Shown: positions 45,732 to 54,592 of the stretch, one piece after another
Layout of the letters: the number at the start of each line of letters is the position of its first letter
Numbering within the stretch: position 1 is the first letter of the stretch
NCBI GenBank assembly: GCA_030424595.1
Contig: JAUHWG010000022.1
Location: forward strand, 62,001-126,000
Length of the DNA stretch: 64,000 nt
DNA from: Polyangia bacterium
GTDB lineage: Bacteria; Myxococcota_A; Polyangia; Nannocystales; Nannocystaceae
Reading direction: 5' to 3'
The notes under the pieces: model-generated
What the model saw: only the letters and a program-made list of their open reading frames with translations
Databases searched by the model: none
Told to the model about the DNA's origin: nothing
Translations under genes and position numbers: made by a program

Positions 45732-47240
45732 ATGTTTCAGACAATCATTCGAGTCGGCCTGACCTTCGCCTTGGTCAGCGCCTGCGGTGGCGAAAGCCAC
45801 ACCCATACGGCGAAGAGCGCGACGAGCGAGCGCGCGATCGCCCCCGACAAGCGCTACCGCGTCGATCTCTTCCCGGACGATCCTGCGCTCGGAGGGGAGT
45901 CTCCCCTCGTCACGGTGGTCCTCTATGGGGACTACGCGTGCCCTCCCTGCGCCCGGACCTGGACCGTGCTCGACAATCTCGTCGAGGACTACGGCGAGGA
46001 CATTCGCGTGGTCCCACGGAGCATGACGGCGCCGGGCTTCTCCGCGGGCGAGGAGGCCGCCGAGGCAGTCCTGGCCGCCGGCGCCCAGGGGGCCTTTTGG
46101 CCGCTGCACCGCCGCTTCTTCGCCGCCCCGCCGACCGACCGCCGAGCGATCGAGGCAGCGGTCAAGGAGCTCGGCCTCGACCTCACCCGCCTCACCGATG
46201 AGCTCGACACCGGCGCCTTCACTGGGCCGCGGCTCCGCCATCGTCGGCAGGGGATCGAGCTCGGCGTCGCCTTCGGCCCGGTCGCCTTCGTCAACGGTCG
46301 GCCGGTGGTCGGCTACCACGACGAGGCGAGCTGGCATGCGCTCATCGACGCAGAGATCGAGGCCGCGAAGGCGAAGATCGCCGCTGGTACCCCGCGCGCT
46401 GGGGTCTACGAGGCGCTCGTCGCCGACGGCCCGATCGAGCCGATCGCCCTGGGGGGCGAGGCCGCGGCCGCCCGTGACGCCCTGATCGCCAAGCTCCCGC
46501 CGCCGGCCCAGGACGTCTTTGGCCCCGAGCCCGATGAGGGCACGCGCTACCAGGTGCCGCTCGGCGGGGCGGTCTACGCCGGGCCGGAGGACGCGCCGGT
46601 GGTGCTCGTCGCCTATATGGACGCGGCCTGTCCCTACTGCCGGCGCTCCCTCGCGACGTCGTTCGCCGAGGTGCTGCAGCGCTACAGCGACGATCTCCGG
46701 CTCGAGATCCGACACCTCCCCCTGCCGATCCATCCCACGGCCGAGGGCGCTGCGCGGGCGTCGATGGCCGCCGGTCGCCAGGGGAAATTCGCGGAGTTCT
46801 ACCGGGAGCTCGTGACCGGCGAGGAGCGCAAGCTCAGCCGCGACCGTTTCTTGGCGATCGCCGCGGAGCTCGGGCTCGAGCGCGAGCGTTTCCTCGCGGA
46901 CCTCGGCGATCCCGAGGTCATCAAGGCGGTCGCCGAGGAGCGCAGCCAGGCCCTCCGCGCAGGGATCCAGGCGACACCCTCGTTCTTCGTCAACGGTCGC
47001 TTTTTTAGCGGTCATCGCAGCACGGACGCCCTCGCGGCGTTGGTAGGCGAGGAGCTCGCGCTCGCCGAGGCGAAGCTCGCCCAGGGCCTGCCGCGGGCCG
47101 AGGTCGCCGGGGCGCTGATCGGCGAGGGCGTCGCCCTGCCGGAGCACAGCGTTGGCGCCGCGAAGGCCCCGGACGAGAACACCCCAGGTTCACCCGAGGC
47201 GCCCGAGGGCGCCCCATCGGCGGCGGCACCGGCCGATTAG
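45732..47240 (+). CDS. Lipoprotein with two tandem DsbA-like thioredoxin domains
   Basis: A 502-residue predicted lipoprotein (lipobox ALVSAC). Domain one (about 45-225) has the active site CPPC at 70-73; domain two (about 270-470) has CPYC at 300-303 and the cis-Pro 'QATPSFFVNGRFF'. Domain one has 'GPVAFVNGRPVVG' in place of T-P-x-F, with Gly-Pro-Val. Both follow the Thioredoxin_4 (DsbA-like) pattern. The protein is anchored on the periplasmic face and should oxidise or isomerise protein thiols. The last 50 residues are Pro/Ala/Glu-rich. ATG at 45732 taken because it begins the signal peptide. First of three consecutive multi-DsbA genes. Confidence 0.85.
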   Translation: MFQTIIRVGLTFALVSACGGESHTHTAKSATSERAIAPDKRYRVDLFPDDPALGGESPLVTVVLYGDYACPPCARTWTVLDNLVEDYGEDIRVVPRSMTAPGFSAGEEAAEAVLAAGAQGAFWPLHRRFFAAPPTDRRAIEAAVKELGLDLTRLTDELDTGAFTGPRLRHRRQGIELGVAFGPVAFVNGRPVVGYHDEASWHALIDAEIEAAKAKIAAGTPRAGVYEALVADGPIEPIALGGEAAAARDALIAKLPPPAQDVFGPEPDEGTRYQVPLGGAVYAGPEDAPVVLVAYMDAACPYCRRSLATSFAEVLQRYSDDLRLEIRHLPLPIHPTAEGAARASMAAGRQGKFAEFYRELVTGEERKLSRDRFLAIAAELGLERERFLADLGDPEVIKAVAEERSQALRAGIQATPSFFVNGRFFSGHRSTDALAALVGEELALAEAKLAQGLPRAEVAGALIGEGVALPEHSVGAAKAPDENTPGSPEAPEGAPSAAAPAD

Positions 47241-47360
47241 GTCCCAGGCCCCGCTCCCCCCCCCGACTCCCTAGCCCTTCACATCCAGCGAACAGCCAGA
47301 TCCAAGAACTTGGTCGCGATCGCGACCGCCACTAACGTCTCAGACGAACGAGAAAAAAAC

Positions 47361-49415
47361 ATGATGAAGCTCAGCGTATCCACCGTCCTGGTCGCGGCCC
47401 TCGGCCTGACCGCCACTGCCAACCTCGCCTGTACCGGTCAGCGGGGCGGCTCCGCCGACAAGGCGTCCGAGGAGGGGGCCACCGCCGACGCCGGCGCCAA
47501 GAAGCTCGTGACGATGGACGACGTCGACGACAAGCTCAAGGACTCGATCAAGGGCGAGCGCTTCCGTCTCACCTACGACGACACCGACTACTACAAGGGC
47601 GCCGAGAGCCCGCTTGTGACGATCGTCGAGTTCTCCGACTTCCAGTGCCCCTACTGCTCGCGCTTCACCAACATGCTCGACGAGCTGGTCAAGGACCCGG
47701 CCTACGCCAAGGACGTCCGGATCGTCTTCAAGCAGTTCCCGCTGCCGATGCACAAGGACGCCGATCGCGGCGCGCAGGCGACCCTCGCCGCCGGCGCTCA
47801 GGGCAAGTTCTGGGAGATGCACGACAAGCTCTTCGCCAACCAGAAGGCGATGACCGAGGCCGACGTGCTCAAGTACGCCGAGGAGATCGGCCTCGACGTC
47901 GAGGCCTTCAAGGCGGACCTCACCTCCGGCAAGTTCGCCGCCAAGGTCAAGGCGGACATGGACCAGGGCAAGCAGTTCGGCGTCCGCGGGACCCCGAGCT
48001 TCTTCATCAACGGCGCCTGGCAGCGCGGCGCGCCGCGGACGATCGACGCCCTCAAGCAGATCGTCGACGCCCAGAAGAAGGAGGCCGAGGAGCTGATCGC
48101 CGCCGGCTCGAAGCGCGAAGAGGTGTACGCGCGGATGATGCGCGCCGCCGCCGACAAGCGGGTCCAGCCGGCCCAGGACAAGAAGGCGCAAAAGCGCCCC
48201 GGCGCCCCCGATCCCGGCACCAGCTACGCGGTGCCGACCGACAACCGCCCGTCCTTCGGCCCCGACGACGCGCTCGTCACGATCGTCGAGTACTCGGACT
48301 TCCAGTGCCCCTTCTGCTCGCGCGCCTCGGCGACCGTGGGCGAGATCAAGGCGGCCTACCCGGACGTCCGCGTGGTCTTCCGTCAGCTCCCGCTCGGCTT
48401 CCATGACCGCGCTCGCCCGGCGGCCAAGGCCTCTCTCGCGGCGGCCAACCAGGGCAAGTTCTGGGAGATGCACGACAAGCTCTTCGCCAACCAGAAGGCG
48501 CTGACCGACGAGAACCTGGTCACCTGGGCCAAGGAGATCGGCCTCGACGTCGCCAAGTTCCAGAAGGACATGGCCGACCCGAAGACCGAGCAGATGATCA
48601 AGGAGGACGAGACCCTCGCCGCCAAGTTCGGCGCCCGCGGGACCCCGGCGTTCTTCGTCAACGGTCGCTTCGTCTCGGGCGCTCAGCCCTTCCCGGCCTT
48701 CGAGAGCCTCATCAAGGAGGAGAAGGCCAAGGCTGAGAAGTTCATGAAGGAGAAGGGCGTCGCGCAGAAGGACCTCTACGAGGCGATGCGCAAGACCTGG
48801 GAGACCGAGCTCAAGGTCCCGCCGGCGCCGCCGCCCGCCGACCACAAGCGTCGCGACGTCAAGACCGACGGCCTCGCCGGCAAGGGCAACCTGAAGAACC
48901 CGAAGGTGACGATCGTCGAGTGCTCGGACTTCGACTGTCCGTTCTGCAAGCGGGCGACCGGCACGGTCGACCAGATCGCCAAGGAGTACGGCGACAAGGT
49001 CGGGATCTTCTTCCGCCACTACCCGCTGCCGATGCACAAGATGGCCGAGCCCGCCCACCGCGCTGCGGTCGCGGCCCAGGCCCAGGGCAAGTTCTGGGAG
49101 ATGCACGACGTGCTCTTCGAGGCCCGTGACAAGCGCAGCGACGACGATCTGCGGACCATCGCCAAGGATGTCGGCCTCGACGTCGACGCCTGGGAGAAGG
49201 CCTTCAACGATCCGGCGACCGCCCAGCGCGTCAAGGACGACATGGCCGCCTGCTCGGCCGCCGAGGTCCGCGGAGCCCCCGGCTTCCTGATCAACGGTCG
49301 TCTGCTCAGCGGCGCCCAGCCCTACCCGGTCTTCAAGGGCGTGATCGAGGAGGAGCTCAACGGCGGCTTCGAGGCGACCGCGAAGAAGGCGAAGGAGGCG
49401 GCAGCCAAGAAGTAG
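47361..49415 (+). CDS. Lipoprotein with three tandem DsbA-like thioredoxin domains
   Basis: A 684-residue predicted lipoprotein (lipobox NLAC at Cys 24). Three Thioredoxin_4-type domains have active sites CPYC at 96-99, CPFC at 316-319 and CPFC at 526-529. Each has the cis-Pro loop: 'RGTPSFFINGAW', 'RGTPAFFVNGRF' and 'RGAPGFLINGRL'; the third has Ala for Thr. Strand 'FW EMHDKLF' blocks are nearly identical between domains, so the array arose by internal duplication. The third domain has an extra Cys just before its active site (VECSDFDCPFC). ATG at 47361 matches the signal peptide; the SD is weak. Lys/Ala-rich tail. Confidence 0.88.
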   Translation: MMKLSVSTVLVAALGLTATANLACTGQRGGSADKASEEGATADAGAKKLVTMDDVDDKLKDSIKGERFRLTYDDTDYYKGAESPLVTIVEFSDFQCPYCSRFTNMLDELVKDPAYAKDVRIVFKQFPLPMHKDADRGAQATLAAGAQGKFWEMHDKLFANQKAMTEADVLKYAEEIGLDVEAFKADLTSGKFAAKVKADMDQGKQFGVRGTPSFFINGAWQRGAPRTIDALKQIVDAQKKEAEELIAAGSKREEVYARMMRAAADKRVQPAQDKKAQKRPGAPDPGTSYAVPTDNRPSFGPDDALVTIVEYSDFQCPFCSRASATVGEIKAAYPDVRVVFRQLPLGFHDRARPAAKASLAAANQGKFWEMHDKLFANQKALTDENLVTWAKEIGLDVAKFQKDMADPKTEQMIKEDETLAAKFGARGTPAFFVNGRFVSGAQPFPAFESLIKEEKAKAEKFMKEKGVAQKDLYEAMRKTWETELKVPPAPPPADHKRRDVKTDGLAGKGNLKNPKVTIVECSDFDCPFCKRATGTVDQIAKEYGDKVGIFFRHYPLPMHKMAEPAHRAAVAAQAQGKFWEMHDVLFEARDKRSDDDLRTIAKDVGLDVDAWEKAFNDPATAQRVKDDMAACSAAEVRGAPGFLINGRLLSGAQPYPVFKGVIEEELNGGFEATAKKAKEAAAKK

Positions 49416-49514
49416 GCTGCTCCTCGGGTCCCCGCTCGGGCCGGCCGACGCTCCGTCGGTCGCTCAGGCGCCCGGGGCCCGCCTAGGCCCGCCCACACCC
49501 CTCGGGGCCACTTT

Positions 49515-49532
49515 GGGCCCCGTTTGGGGCCC
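49515..49532 (+). terminator. Possible terminator hairpin after the three-domain DsbA gene
   Basis: GGGCCCC-GTTT-GGGGCCC, 100 bp after the stop, followed by GTTTGGGG. No T tract, so strength is uncertain; the adjacent GTTTGGGGCC repeat could allow alternative pairing. Confidence 0.4.
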
Positions 49533-49674
49533 GTTTGGGGCCGGGTCTAGTTCGCGGCGGCAGGCGGCCATGCCTGCGCTATCCTGCCGCCGCACCCCTG
49601 ATTTCCCCGACCGTCCGACGAAGAGTCCGGCGACGACGCCGAACCACTCCATCGCCAGTCCCACGAGACAGCCC

Positions 49675-51201
49675 ATGTCTGAGCCTTCGTCCCCCGATCC
49701 CAAGCCTGAGAGCGCCTCGACCGAGAGCTCCGCCGAGGCCAAGTCCCCTGCGGCCGCGGAGACGCCGACCTCAGGCTCGCCCATGAGCACGCTCGTCGGC
49801 ATCCTCGGCTTCGTCGTCACCTTGGCAGGCGGTTTCTACGGCGGTCGCTACATCTCTGAGAAGTACGACATCAACCCGGTCCGCTGGTTCAAGCAGACCT
49901 TTATGGGCGAGCCCGCAGCGGAGCTCCCCGACGGCGAGCGGATCCGGGTCGGCCTGCGCGGCGACGAGCCCCAGCGCGGCCCCGACGACGCCCTCGTCAC
50001 CCTCATCATCTTCTCCGACTTCCAGTGCCCCTACTGCGCCAAGGCGGTCGAGCCCCTCGACGACGCGGTCGCCGACTTCGGCGACGACGTCCGGGTGCTC
50101 TTCAAGCACTACCCGCTGCCCGGCCACCAAAAGGCGCTGCCCGCCGCGAAGATGGCCTGGGCCGCCGACCAGCAGGGCAAGTTCTGGGAGGTGCACGACT
50201 GGCTCTTCGAGCACAAGGCCTCCCTCGAGAACTTCGACGCCTTCGCCGCCTCCATCGGCCTCGACGTCGCCAAGCTCAAGGCCGACGCGGAGAGCCAAGC
50301 CGCGGCCGACGCGATCGACAGCGATCACCTCTCGGGCGGCAAGGCCGGGGCCGGCGGAACCCCCTACTTCGTCGTCAACGGCCACCGCTACTCGGGGACC
50401 CGCGGCGCCGGTCAGTGGCGGACGATCATCAAGCACGAGCTTGGGGCCGCCGAGGCGCTGGTCGACGACGGGACCGCTCGCGGAGAGGTCTACGCCGCCC
50501 TGATGAAGGACGCGGTCGACGTCTACGGCGACGGCACGCCGATCGGCGGGGCGCCGAGCGAGCGCGGCGCGAGGCGACCGGGCGAGCCGGCGCCGGACGT
50601 CCACTACCGGGTGCCGGCGGACGACAGGCCAGCTCGCGGCCCCGCTGACGCGCTCGTCACGATCGTCGCCTTCTCCGACTTCCAGTGCCCCTTCTGCCAG
50701 AAGGTCAACGTCACCCTCGAGTCCGTCCGCGAGGCCTACGGCGACGATCTGCGGATCGTCTTCCGCAACCGGCCGCTCAACTTTCACCCCCAGGCGCGAC
50801 CGGCCGCGAAGGCGGCCCTGGCCGCCGCCAAGCAGGGCAAGTTCTGGGAGATGCACGACGCCCTCTTCGCCCGGCAAAAGGAGCTCAAGGGCACGATCTA
50901 CCGCGAGCTCGCCGGCGAGCTCGGCCTCGACCTCGCGCAATTTGACGCCGACTTCGCCAACGCCGAGCTCGAGCAGATGATCAGCGAGGATGAGCGGCTC
51001 GCCGCGGCGTTCGGCGCGAACGGGACCCCGGCGTTCTTCATCAACGGCCGCTTCCTCTCGGGCGCCCAGCCGATCGCCTCCTTCAAGGCGACGATCGACG
51101 AGGAGCTCGAGGACGCGAAGGCGATGGTCGCCGCCGGGACGCCCCGCGATCAGGTCTTCTCCGCGGTGATGGCGAAGGCCGCGACCGAGGTCGAGAAGTA
51201 G
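49675..51201 (+). CDS. Membrane-anchored protein with two tandem DsbA-like thioredoxin domains
   Basis: A 508-residue protein. A Ser/Pro/Glu-rich cytoplasmic N-terminus (1-35) precedes one membrane helix ('STLVGILGFVVTLAGGFYGG', 38-57), which anchors two periplasmic DsbA-like domains. Active sites are CPYC at 118-121 and CPFC at 338-341; cis-Pro loops 'GGTPYFVVNGHR' and 'NGTPAFFINGRF'. It differs from the other two multi-DsbA proteins in being membrane-anchored rather than lipidated. ATG at 49675 chosen because the topology then starts cleanly. The TlpA-like gene begins 2 nt after its stop, so the two are translationally coupled. Confidence 0.87.
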   Translation: MSEPSSPDPKPESASTESSAEAKSPAAAETPTSGSPMSTLVGILGFVVTLAGGFYGGRYISEKYDINPVRWFKQTFMGEPAAELPDGERIRVGLRGDEPQRGPDDALVTLIIFSDFQCPYCAKAVEPLDDAVADFGDDVRVLFKHYPLPGHQKALPAAKMAWAADQQGKFWEVHDWLFEHKASLENFDAFAASIGLDVAKLKADAESQAAADAIDSDHLSGGKAGAGGTPYFVVNGHRYSGTRGAGQWRTIIKHELGAAEALVDDGTARGEVYAALMKDAVDVYGDGTPIGGAPSERGARRPGEPAPDVHYRVPADDRPARGPADALVTIVAFSDFQCPFCQKVNVTLESVREAYGDDLRIVFRNRPLNFHPQARPAAKAALAAAKQGKFWEMHDALFARQKELKGTIYRELAGELGLDLAQFDADFANAELEQMISEDERLAAAFGANGTPAFFINGRFLSGAQPIASFKATIDEELEDAKAMVAAGTPRDQVFSAVMAKAATEVEK

Positions 51202-51203
51202 CC

Positions 51204-51818
51204 GTGGCTGCGCAGAGCAAGGGCGGGGCGGGGACGAACGAGCGAGTCCCCGGGGTCGGCGTCATCGCCCTCGCGCTCTTCACGCTGATCGGCGGAGCGC
51301 TGGTCTTCGGCTTCGCGAGCTCGCTCTGGCCGGCGCTTGCGCGGCAGGGCGAGGCCGCCTGCCGACCCCTGGAGCCGACCACGCGCAGCGACATGGCGCC
51401 GACCTGGGAGGTGCAGGATCTCGAGGGCCGGCCGGTCAAGCTCGAGGACTTCCGCGGCAAGTTTGTCGTCCTCAATTTCTGGGCGACCTGGTGCGAGCCC
51501 TGCATCGGCGAGTGGCCGCAGATCGACCGCCTCGCCGAGCGTTTCGCCGAACGCGATGACGTCGTGGTCGTCGCGATCAGCATCGACAAGGCCCGCGAAG
51601 ACATCACGCCCTTCCTCGAGCGGATGGCGCTCAGCAAGACCCACACGGTGGTTCTCTGGGATCCCGAGCAGGCGATCAACAAGGCCTACGGCTCCGAGAA
51701 GATCCCCGACACGTTCTTCATCGGTCGCGGCGGCGAGCTGGTCCACCAGTACGTGAACATCCGCGACTGGGGAAAGCCAGCGGCCTACCGCTGCGTCTCG
51801 TCGATGGCCGGCGGCTGA
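51204..51818 (+). CDS. Membrane-anchored TlpA/ResA-like thioredoxin
   Basis: A 204-residue protein with one N-terminal membrane helix ('GVGVIALALFTLIGGALVFG', about 17-36) and a periplasmic thioredoxin-like domain. Active site WCEPC in 'LNFWATWCEPCIGEWPQ', cis-Pro in 'KIPDTFFIGRGG'. Of the ResA/TlpA type that reduces apo-cytochrome c or keeps DsbA-type proteins reduced. GTG start 2 nt after the two-domain DsbA gene, so coupled to it. A lone Cys ('YRCVSS') near the end is not part of the active site. Confidence 0.85.
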   Translation: MAAQSKGGAGTNERVPGVGVIALALFTLIGGALVFGFASSLWPALARQGEAACRPLEPTTRSDMAPTWEVQDLEGRPVKLEDFRGKFVVLNFWATWCEPCIGEWPQIDRLAERFAERDDVVVVAISIDKAREDITPFLERMALSKTHTVVLWDPEQAINKAYGSEKIPDTFFIGRGGELVHQYVNIRDWGKPAAYRCVSSMAGG

Positions 51819-51999
51819 GCAGGGAGACGACCCCTCCGCTAGGAGGCTGTGCTGTGGTGAGAGTCCGCGTGCTCGTGCGCGGCGATCCTTGGCCCTCGCG
51901 GCTTCGTCGAAGCGCCGCTGCGCCGGGACGTACCGCGGGTATCGGCGGAGCCGAGGGGAGGGACGAGGGCCGGCGAGCGCGGGGCTCTCGCCTAGGCCG

Positions 52000-52944
52000 C
52001 TAGTGCTGGCGGAGCCAGGCGACCATCTGATCGAAGACCGTCTCGCCGCCGACGAGCCCGAGCTCGGCGCTTCGCGGGAAGCCGACGTGACCGCCGCGTT
52101 GCAGCCAGCGGACCGTGACGTTCGGCGGCGGCGCGTCGAGGTAGCGGTGGAGGGTCCAGGCGGGGACCATCGGATCGTGCTCGGTGGCGACGACGAGCGC
52201 GGGCAGGGCGAGCTCGCCGAGGCGTGGGCCGGCGCTCATCGACGTGTAGTAGTCGTCGGCGCTGCTAAAGCCGAAGCGCGGGACGACGGTCTTGCTGTCC
52301 CACTCGCGCATCGTCGAGATCCTCCGGGCGATCGCCAGCGGGGTCGGCACAGCCCGGCGGGCCGCGACCTGCTCGTAGATCTCGAGGAGGCCGCCGAGCA
52401 GGTAGCGGCGGTAGGGCCACGCCTTGGGGTCATCGATCGCCCGCGAGCCGGCGTGGAGGTCGAGCGGGGCGCAGAGCGTCGCGACCGCCCGGACCCGCGG
52501 GTCTGTCGGCCGCAGGGCGAAGCGGAGGCTCGTGTGCCCGCCGAGGGAGAACCCGAGGATGTAGATCCGGCGGACCCCGGCGAGCTCGGGGCTGGCGAGG
52601 GCTGCGCTCAGATCCTCGGTGAGGCCCGCGTGATAGAAGTCCGCGCCGCTGCGGTCGGTGCCCCGCAGCCCGAGGCGAAGGCAGCCGATGCCGGCTCGAT
52701 CGGCCGCGTGGGCCGCTTGGATGACGTATTGGCTGTCGGGGCTCCCGCCCAGGCCGTGCACCAGGACGACGAGCTCATCCGCACAAGTGCCGCTCGGGGG
52801 GTGCAGGTGGCCGTGGAGCTCGACACGCCCGATCTTGGGGTCCGCCAACGCGGTCGACCATGGGAGGGCGGTCGGCGCCTTGCGGGGGCGGACGCGATGC
52901 CGAAGATTGGGCGCGATCGTCCACAGATGGCCGCCGAGCTTCAT
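52000..52944 (-). CDS. Alpha/beta hydrolase, YheT-like
   Basis: A 314-residue cytoplasmic or membrane-associated hydrolase. 'GHLWTIAPNLRH' at the start and 'DELVVLVHGLGGSPDSQYV' (oxyanion strand) fit the YheT branch; the nucleophile is Ser in 'LGFSLGGHTSLRFA', the acid is likely Asp in 'VATEHDPMVP' and the base His in 'QRGGHVGF'. YheT-like proteins are esterases of uncertain substrate. ATG at 52944 chosen over longer frames because the residues upstream are not conserved. It is convergent with the TlpA gene. Confidence 0.85.
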   Translation of the reverse strand: MKLGGHLWTIAPNLRHRVRPRKAPTALPWSTALADPKIGRVELHGHLHPPSGTCADELVVLVHGLGGSPDSQYVIQAAHAADRAGIGCLRLGLRGTDRSGADFYHAGLTEDLSAALASPELAGVRRIYILGFSLGGHTSLRFALRPTDPRVRAVATLCAPLDLHAGSRAIDDPKAWPYRRYLLGGLLEIYEQVAARRAVPTPLAIARRISTMREWDSKTVVPRFGFSSADDYYTSMSAGPRLGELALPALVVATEHDPMVPAWTLHRYLDAPPPNVTVRWLQRGGHVGFPRSAELGLVGGETVFDQMVAWLRQH

Positions 52945-53086
52945 AGTAGGGGGAGGATGCCGCAGGTGCGGAAGGCTCGCCAAGGTCGGCGAGGAGCCTC
53001 GTCTGCATCGGCTCCGCTGAGCGAGAGCGCGAGGAATCACACGACTTCTTTGCGCGAAGGAACTCTGCGACGGATCGTCACCATGA

Positions 53087-53116
53087 TTGACCCTCCGCGC
53101 CGAACGGGGCTAGCTT
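53087..53116 (+). promoter_or_regulatory. Promoter of the cyoE-sco-cytochrome operon
   Basis: TTGACC and TAGCTT separated by 18 bp. The -10 box ends 7 nt before GTG 53124, so the first gene is probably leaderless. Confidence 0.5.
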
Positions 53117-53123
53117 GCGAGCT

Positions 53124-53591
53124 GTGGAGAAGCCTGAGAACGCAGGTTGGCAGGGGCCGAGCTTGAGCCTCGTCCTGGGCGCGGTCGTGGTCGTCACGAT
53201 CGCGATGGGCTGCTTCGCGTTTTGGCGCTACACGGAGTCCGAGCGCTGGGTCCAGGCGTCCCTCGTCGAGATGGAGGCCACAGGCAAGCAGGTCGACGTC
53301 GAGGGCTGCATCGACGCCGCGATCGAGTGGCGCAGCGACTGCGCCGCGAACACGACCCTGTGCAACAACGCGATCCCGCTCGCGACCTACCACTGCTTGG
53401 AGCAGCAGGATCGCAGCGACACCTGCCTCATCCTCGATCACGACATGTCGACGGGGATCTGGCTGATGCAGCACTGCCGCGAGCGCGGATCTGAGTGCAA
53501 GGTCATGAAGAAGTGTCCCTGTGCGGCCGCCTACCGCGCGCTTGACTCCTTCTGTCGCTCGGGGCAGGAGAGTGTGCAGGTGGAGCTATGA
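53124..53591 (+). CDS. Cys-rich membrane-anchored protein upstream of cyoE
   Basis: A 155-residue protein with one N-terminal membrane helix ('SLVLGAVVVVTIAMGCFAFW', residues about 14-33) and a roughly 120-residue periplasmic part with ten Cys: 'EGCIDAAIEWRSDCAANTTLCNNAI', 'YHCLEQQDRSDTCLILD', 'QHCRERGSECKVMKKCPCAAAYRALDSFCRSG'. The spacing resembles twin CX9C-like helical hairpins used by mitochondrial copper-chaperone and assembly factors, but that is a loose analogy. I do not recognise a family. GTG 53124 is favoured by the promoter 7 nt upstream; TTG 53115 would begin inside the -10 box. It overlaps cyoE by ATGA (53588), so it is in the heme/copper assembly operon. Confidence 0.72.
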   Translation: MEKPENAGWQGPSLSLVLGAVVVVTIAMGCFAFWRYTESERWVQASLVEMEATGKQVDVEGCIDAAIEWRSDCAANTTLCNNAIPLATYHCLEQQDRSDTCLILDHDMSTGIWLMQHCRERGSECKVMKKCPCAAAYRALDSFCRSGQESVQVEL

Positions 53592-54463
53592 GCGGCGCTG
53601 CGAAGAGCCAGGAGAGCTGGCTTCGGGACCTGGTCTCGCTGACCAAGCCCGGGGTCACGCGGATGACCGCGCTGACGACCCTCGGCGGAGCTTGGCTCGC
53701 GCCCGGCGTCGACTGGAGCTCGGCGATCGCCGTCGTCGTCGGCTCGAGCTTGGCGGTCGCCTCGGCCTCCGCCTTCAACATGTGGTGGGAGCGGGGGACC
53801 GACCCGCTGATGTCGCGTACCCGCAACCGTCCGGTCGCGGCCAAGCGGATGAGCCCGGGCAAGGCCTTCGCCTTCGCGAGCTGCCTCGGCGCCCTCTCGC
53901 TCGTTCTCCTCGCTCTCGCGACGAACCCGCTGACGACGCTCCTCGCCGCCCTCTCGATCTTCCTCTACGTCTGCGTCTACACCCCGCTGAAGTACAGGAC
54001 TCCGCTGGCGCTGGTGATCGGCGCGGTGCCGGGGGCTGCGCCTCCGCTCCTCGGCTGGGTCGGCGTCACCGGGACCCTCGACGCCGGCGCGCTCGCCCTC
54101 TTCGCGATCCTCTTCGTGTGGCAGATGCCGCACTTCCTCGCGATCACGATCTATCGCAAGCAGGAGATGGCGAAGGGCGGGATCCGGGCGGTCTCCGTGG
54201 TCCGCGGCGATCGGGTGGCCAAGCTCCAGGCGCTCGCCTGGGCGATCCTCCTGGTCCCCGTCTCCTTGCTGCCGACGCTGATCGGCGTCACCGGTCTTCT
54301 CTACGGGGTCTGCGCGCTGCTCATCAGCATGATCTTCCTGGGCTGGACCTGCACAGGTCTGTGGTCGGCGAAGCCGGCACCGTGGGCCCGCTCCCTCTTC
54401 TTCGCTTCGTTGCTTTATCTACCCGCGCTGATCGCCGCGATGGCGATCGACGTCTGCATCTGA
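53588..54463 (+). CDS. cyoE: Protoheme IX farnesyltransferase
   Basis: A 291-residue inner-membrane enzyme converting heme B to heme O for cytochrome oxidase. Motif 'SAFNMWWERGTDPLMSRTRNRP' is the prenyl-PP-binding N-x-x-x-(D/E)-x-x-x-D site of the UbiA superfamily, and 'YVCVYTPLKYRTPLALVIGAVPGA' the second. Eight or nine hydrophobic helices are present. The ATG overlaps the upstream Cys-rich gene by 4 bp, showing translational coupling. Confidence 0.94.
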   Translation: MSGAAKSQESWLRDLVSLTKPGVTRMTALTTLGGAWLAPGVDWSSAIAVVVGSSLAVASASAFNMWWERGTDPLMSRTRNRPVAAKRMSPGKAFAFASCLGALSLVLLALATNPLTTLLAALSIFLYVCVYTPLKYRTPLALVIGAVPGAAPPLLGWVGVTGTLDAGALALFAILFVWQMPHFLAITIYRKQEMAKGGIRAVSVVRGDRVAKLQALAWAILLVPVSLLPTLIGVTGLLYGVCALLISMIFLGWTCTGLWSAKPAPWARSLFFASLLYLPALIAAMAIDVCI

Positions 54464-54592
54464 CCGCTCCGGAGCCGACTGCGCTCTGGTCGTGTCGCCC
54501 TCGGACCGCGACCGCTCGTGGATCCCCGGGGCTGCCACGTATCTCCCCTCGGCGGGAGACGGTGGTCTGCGCGAGTACCCCGAGAATTCGTG

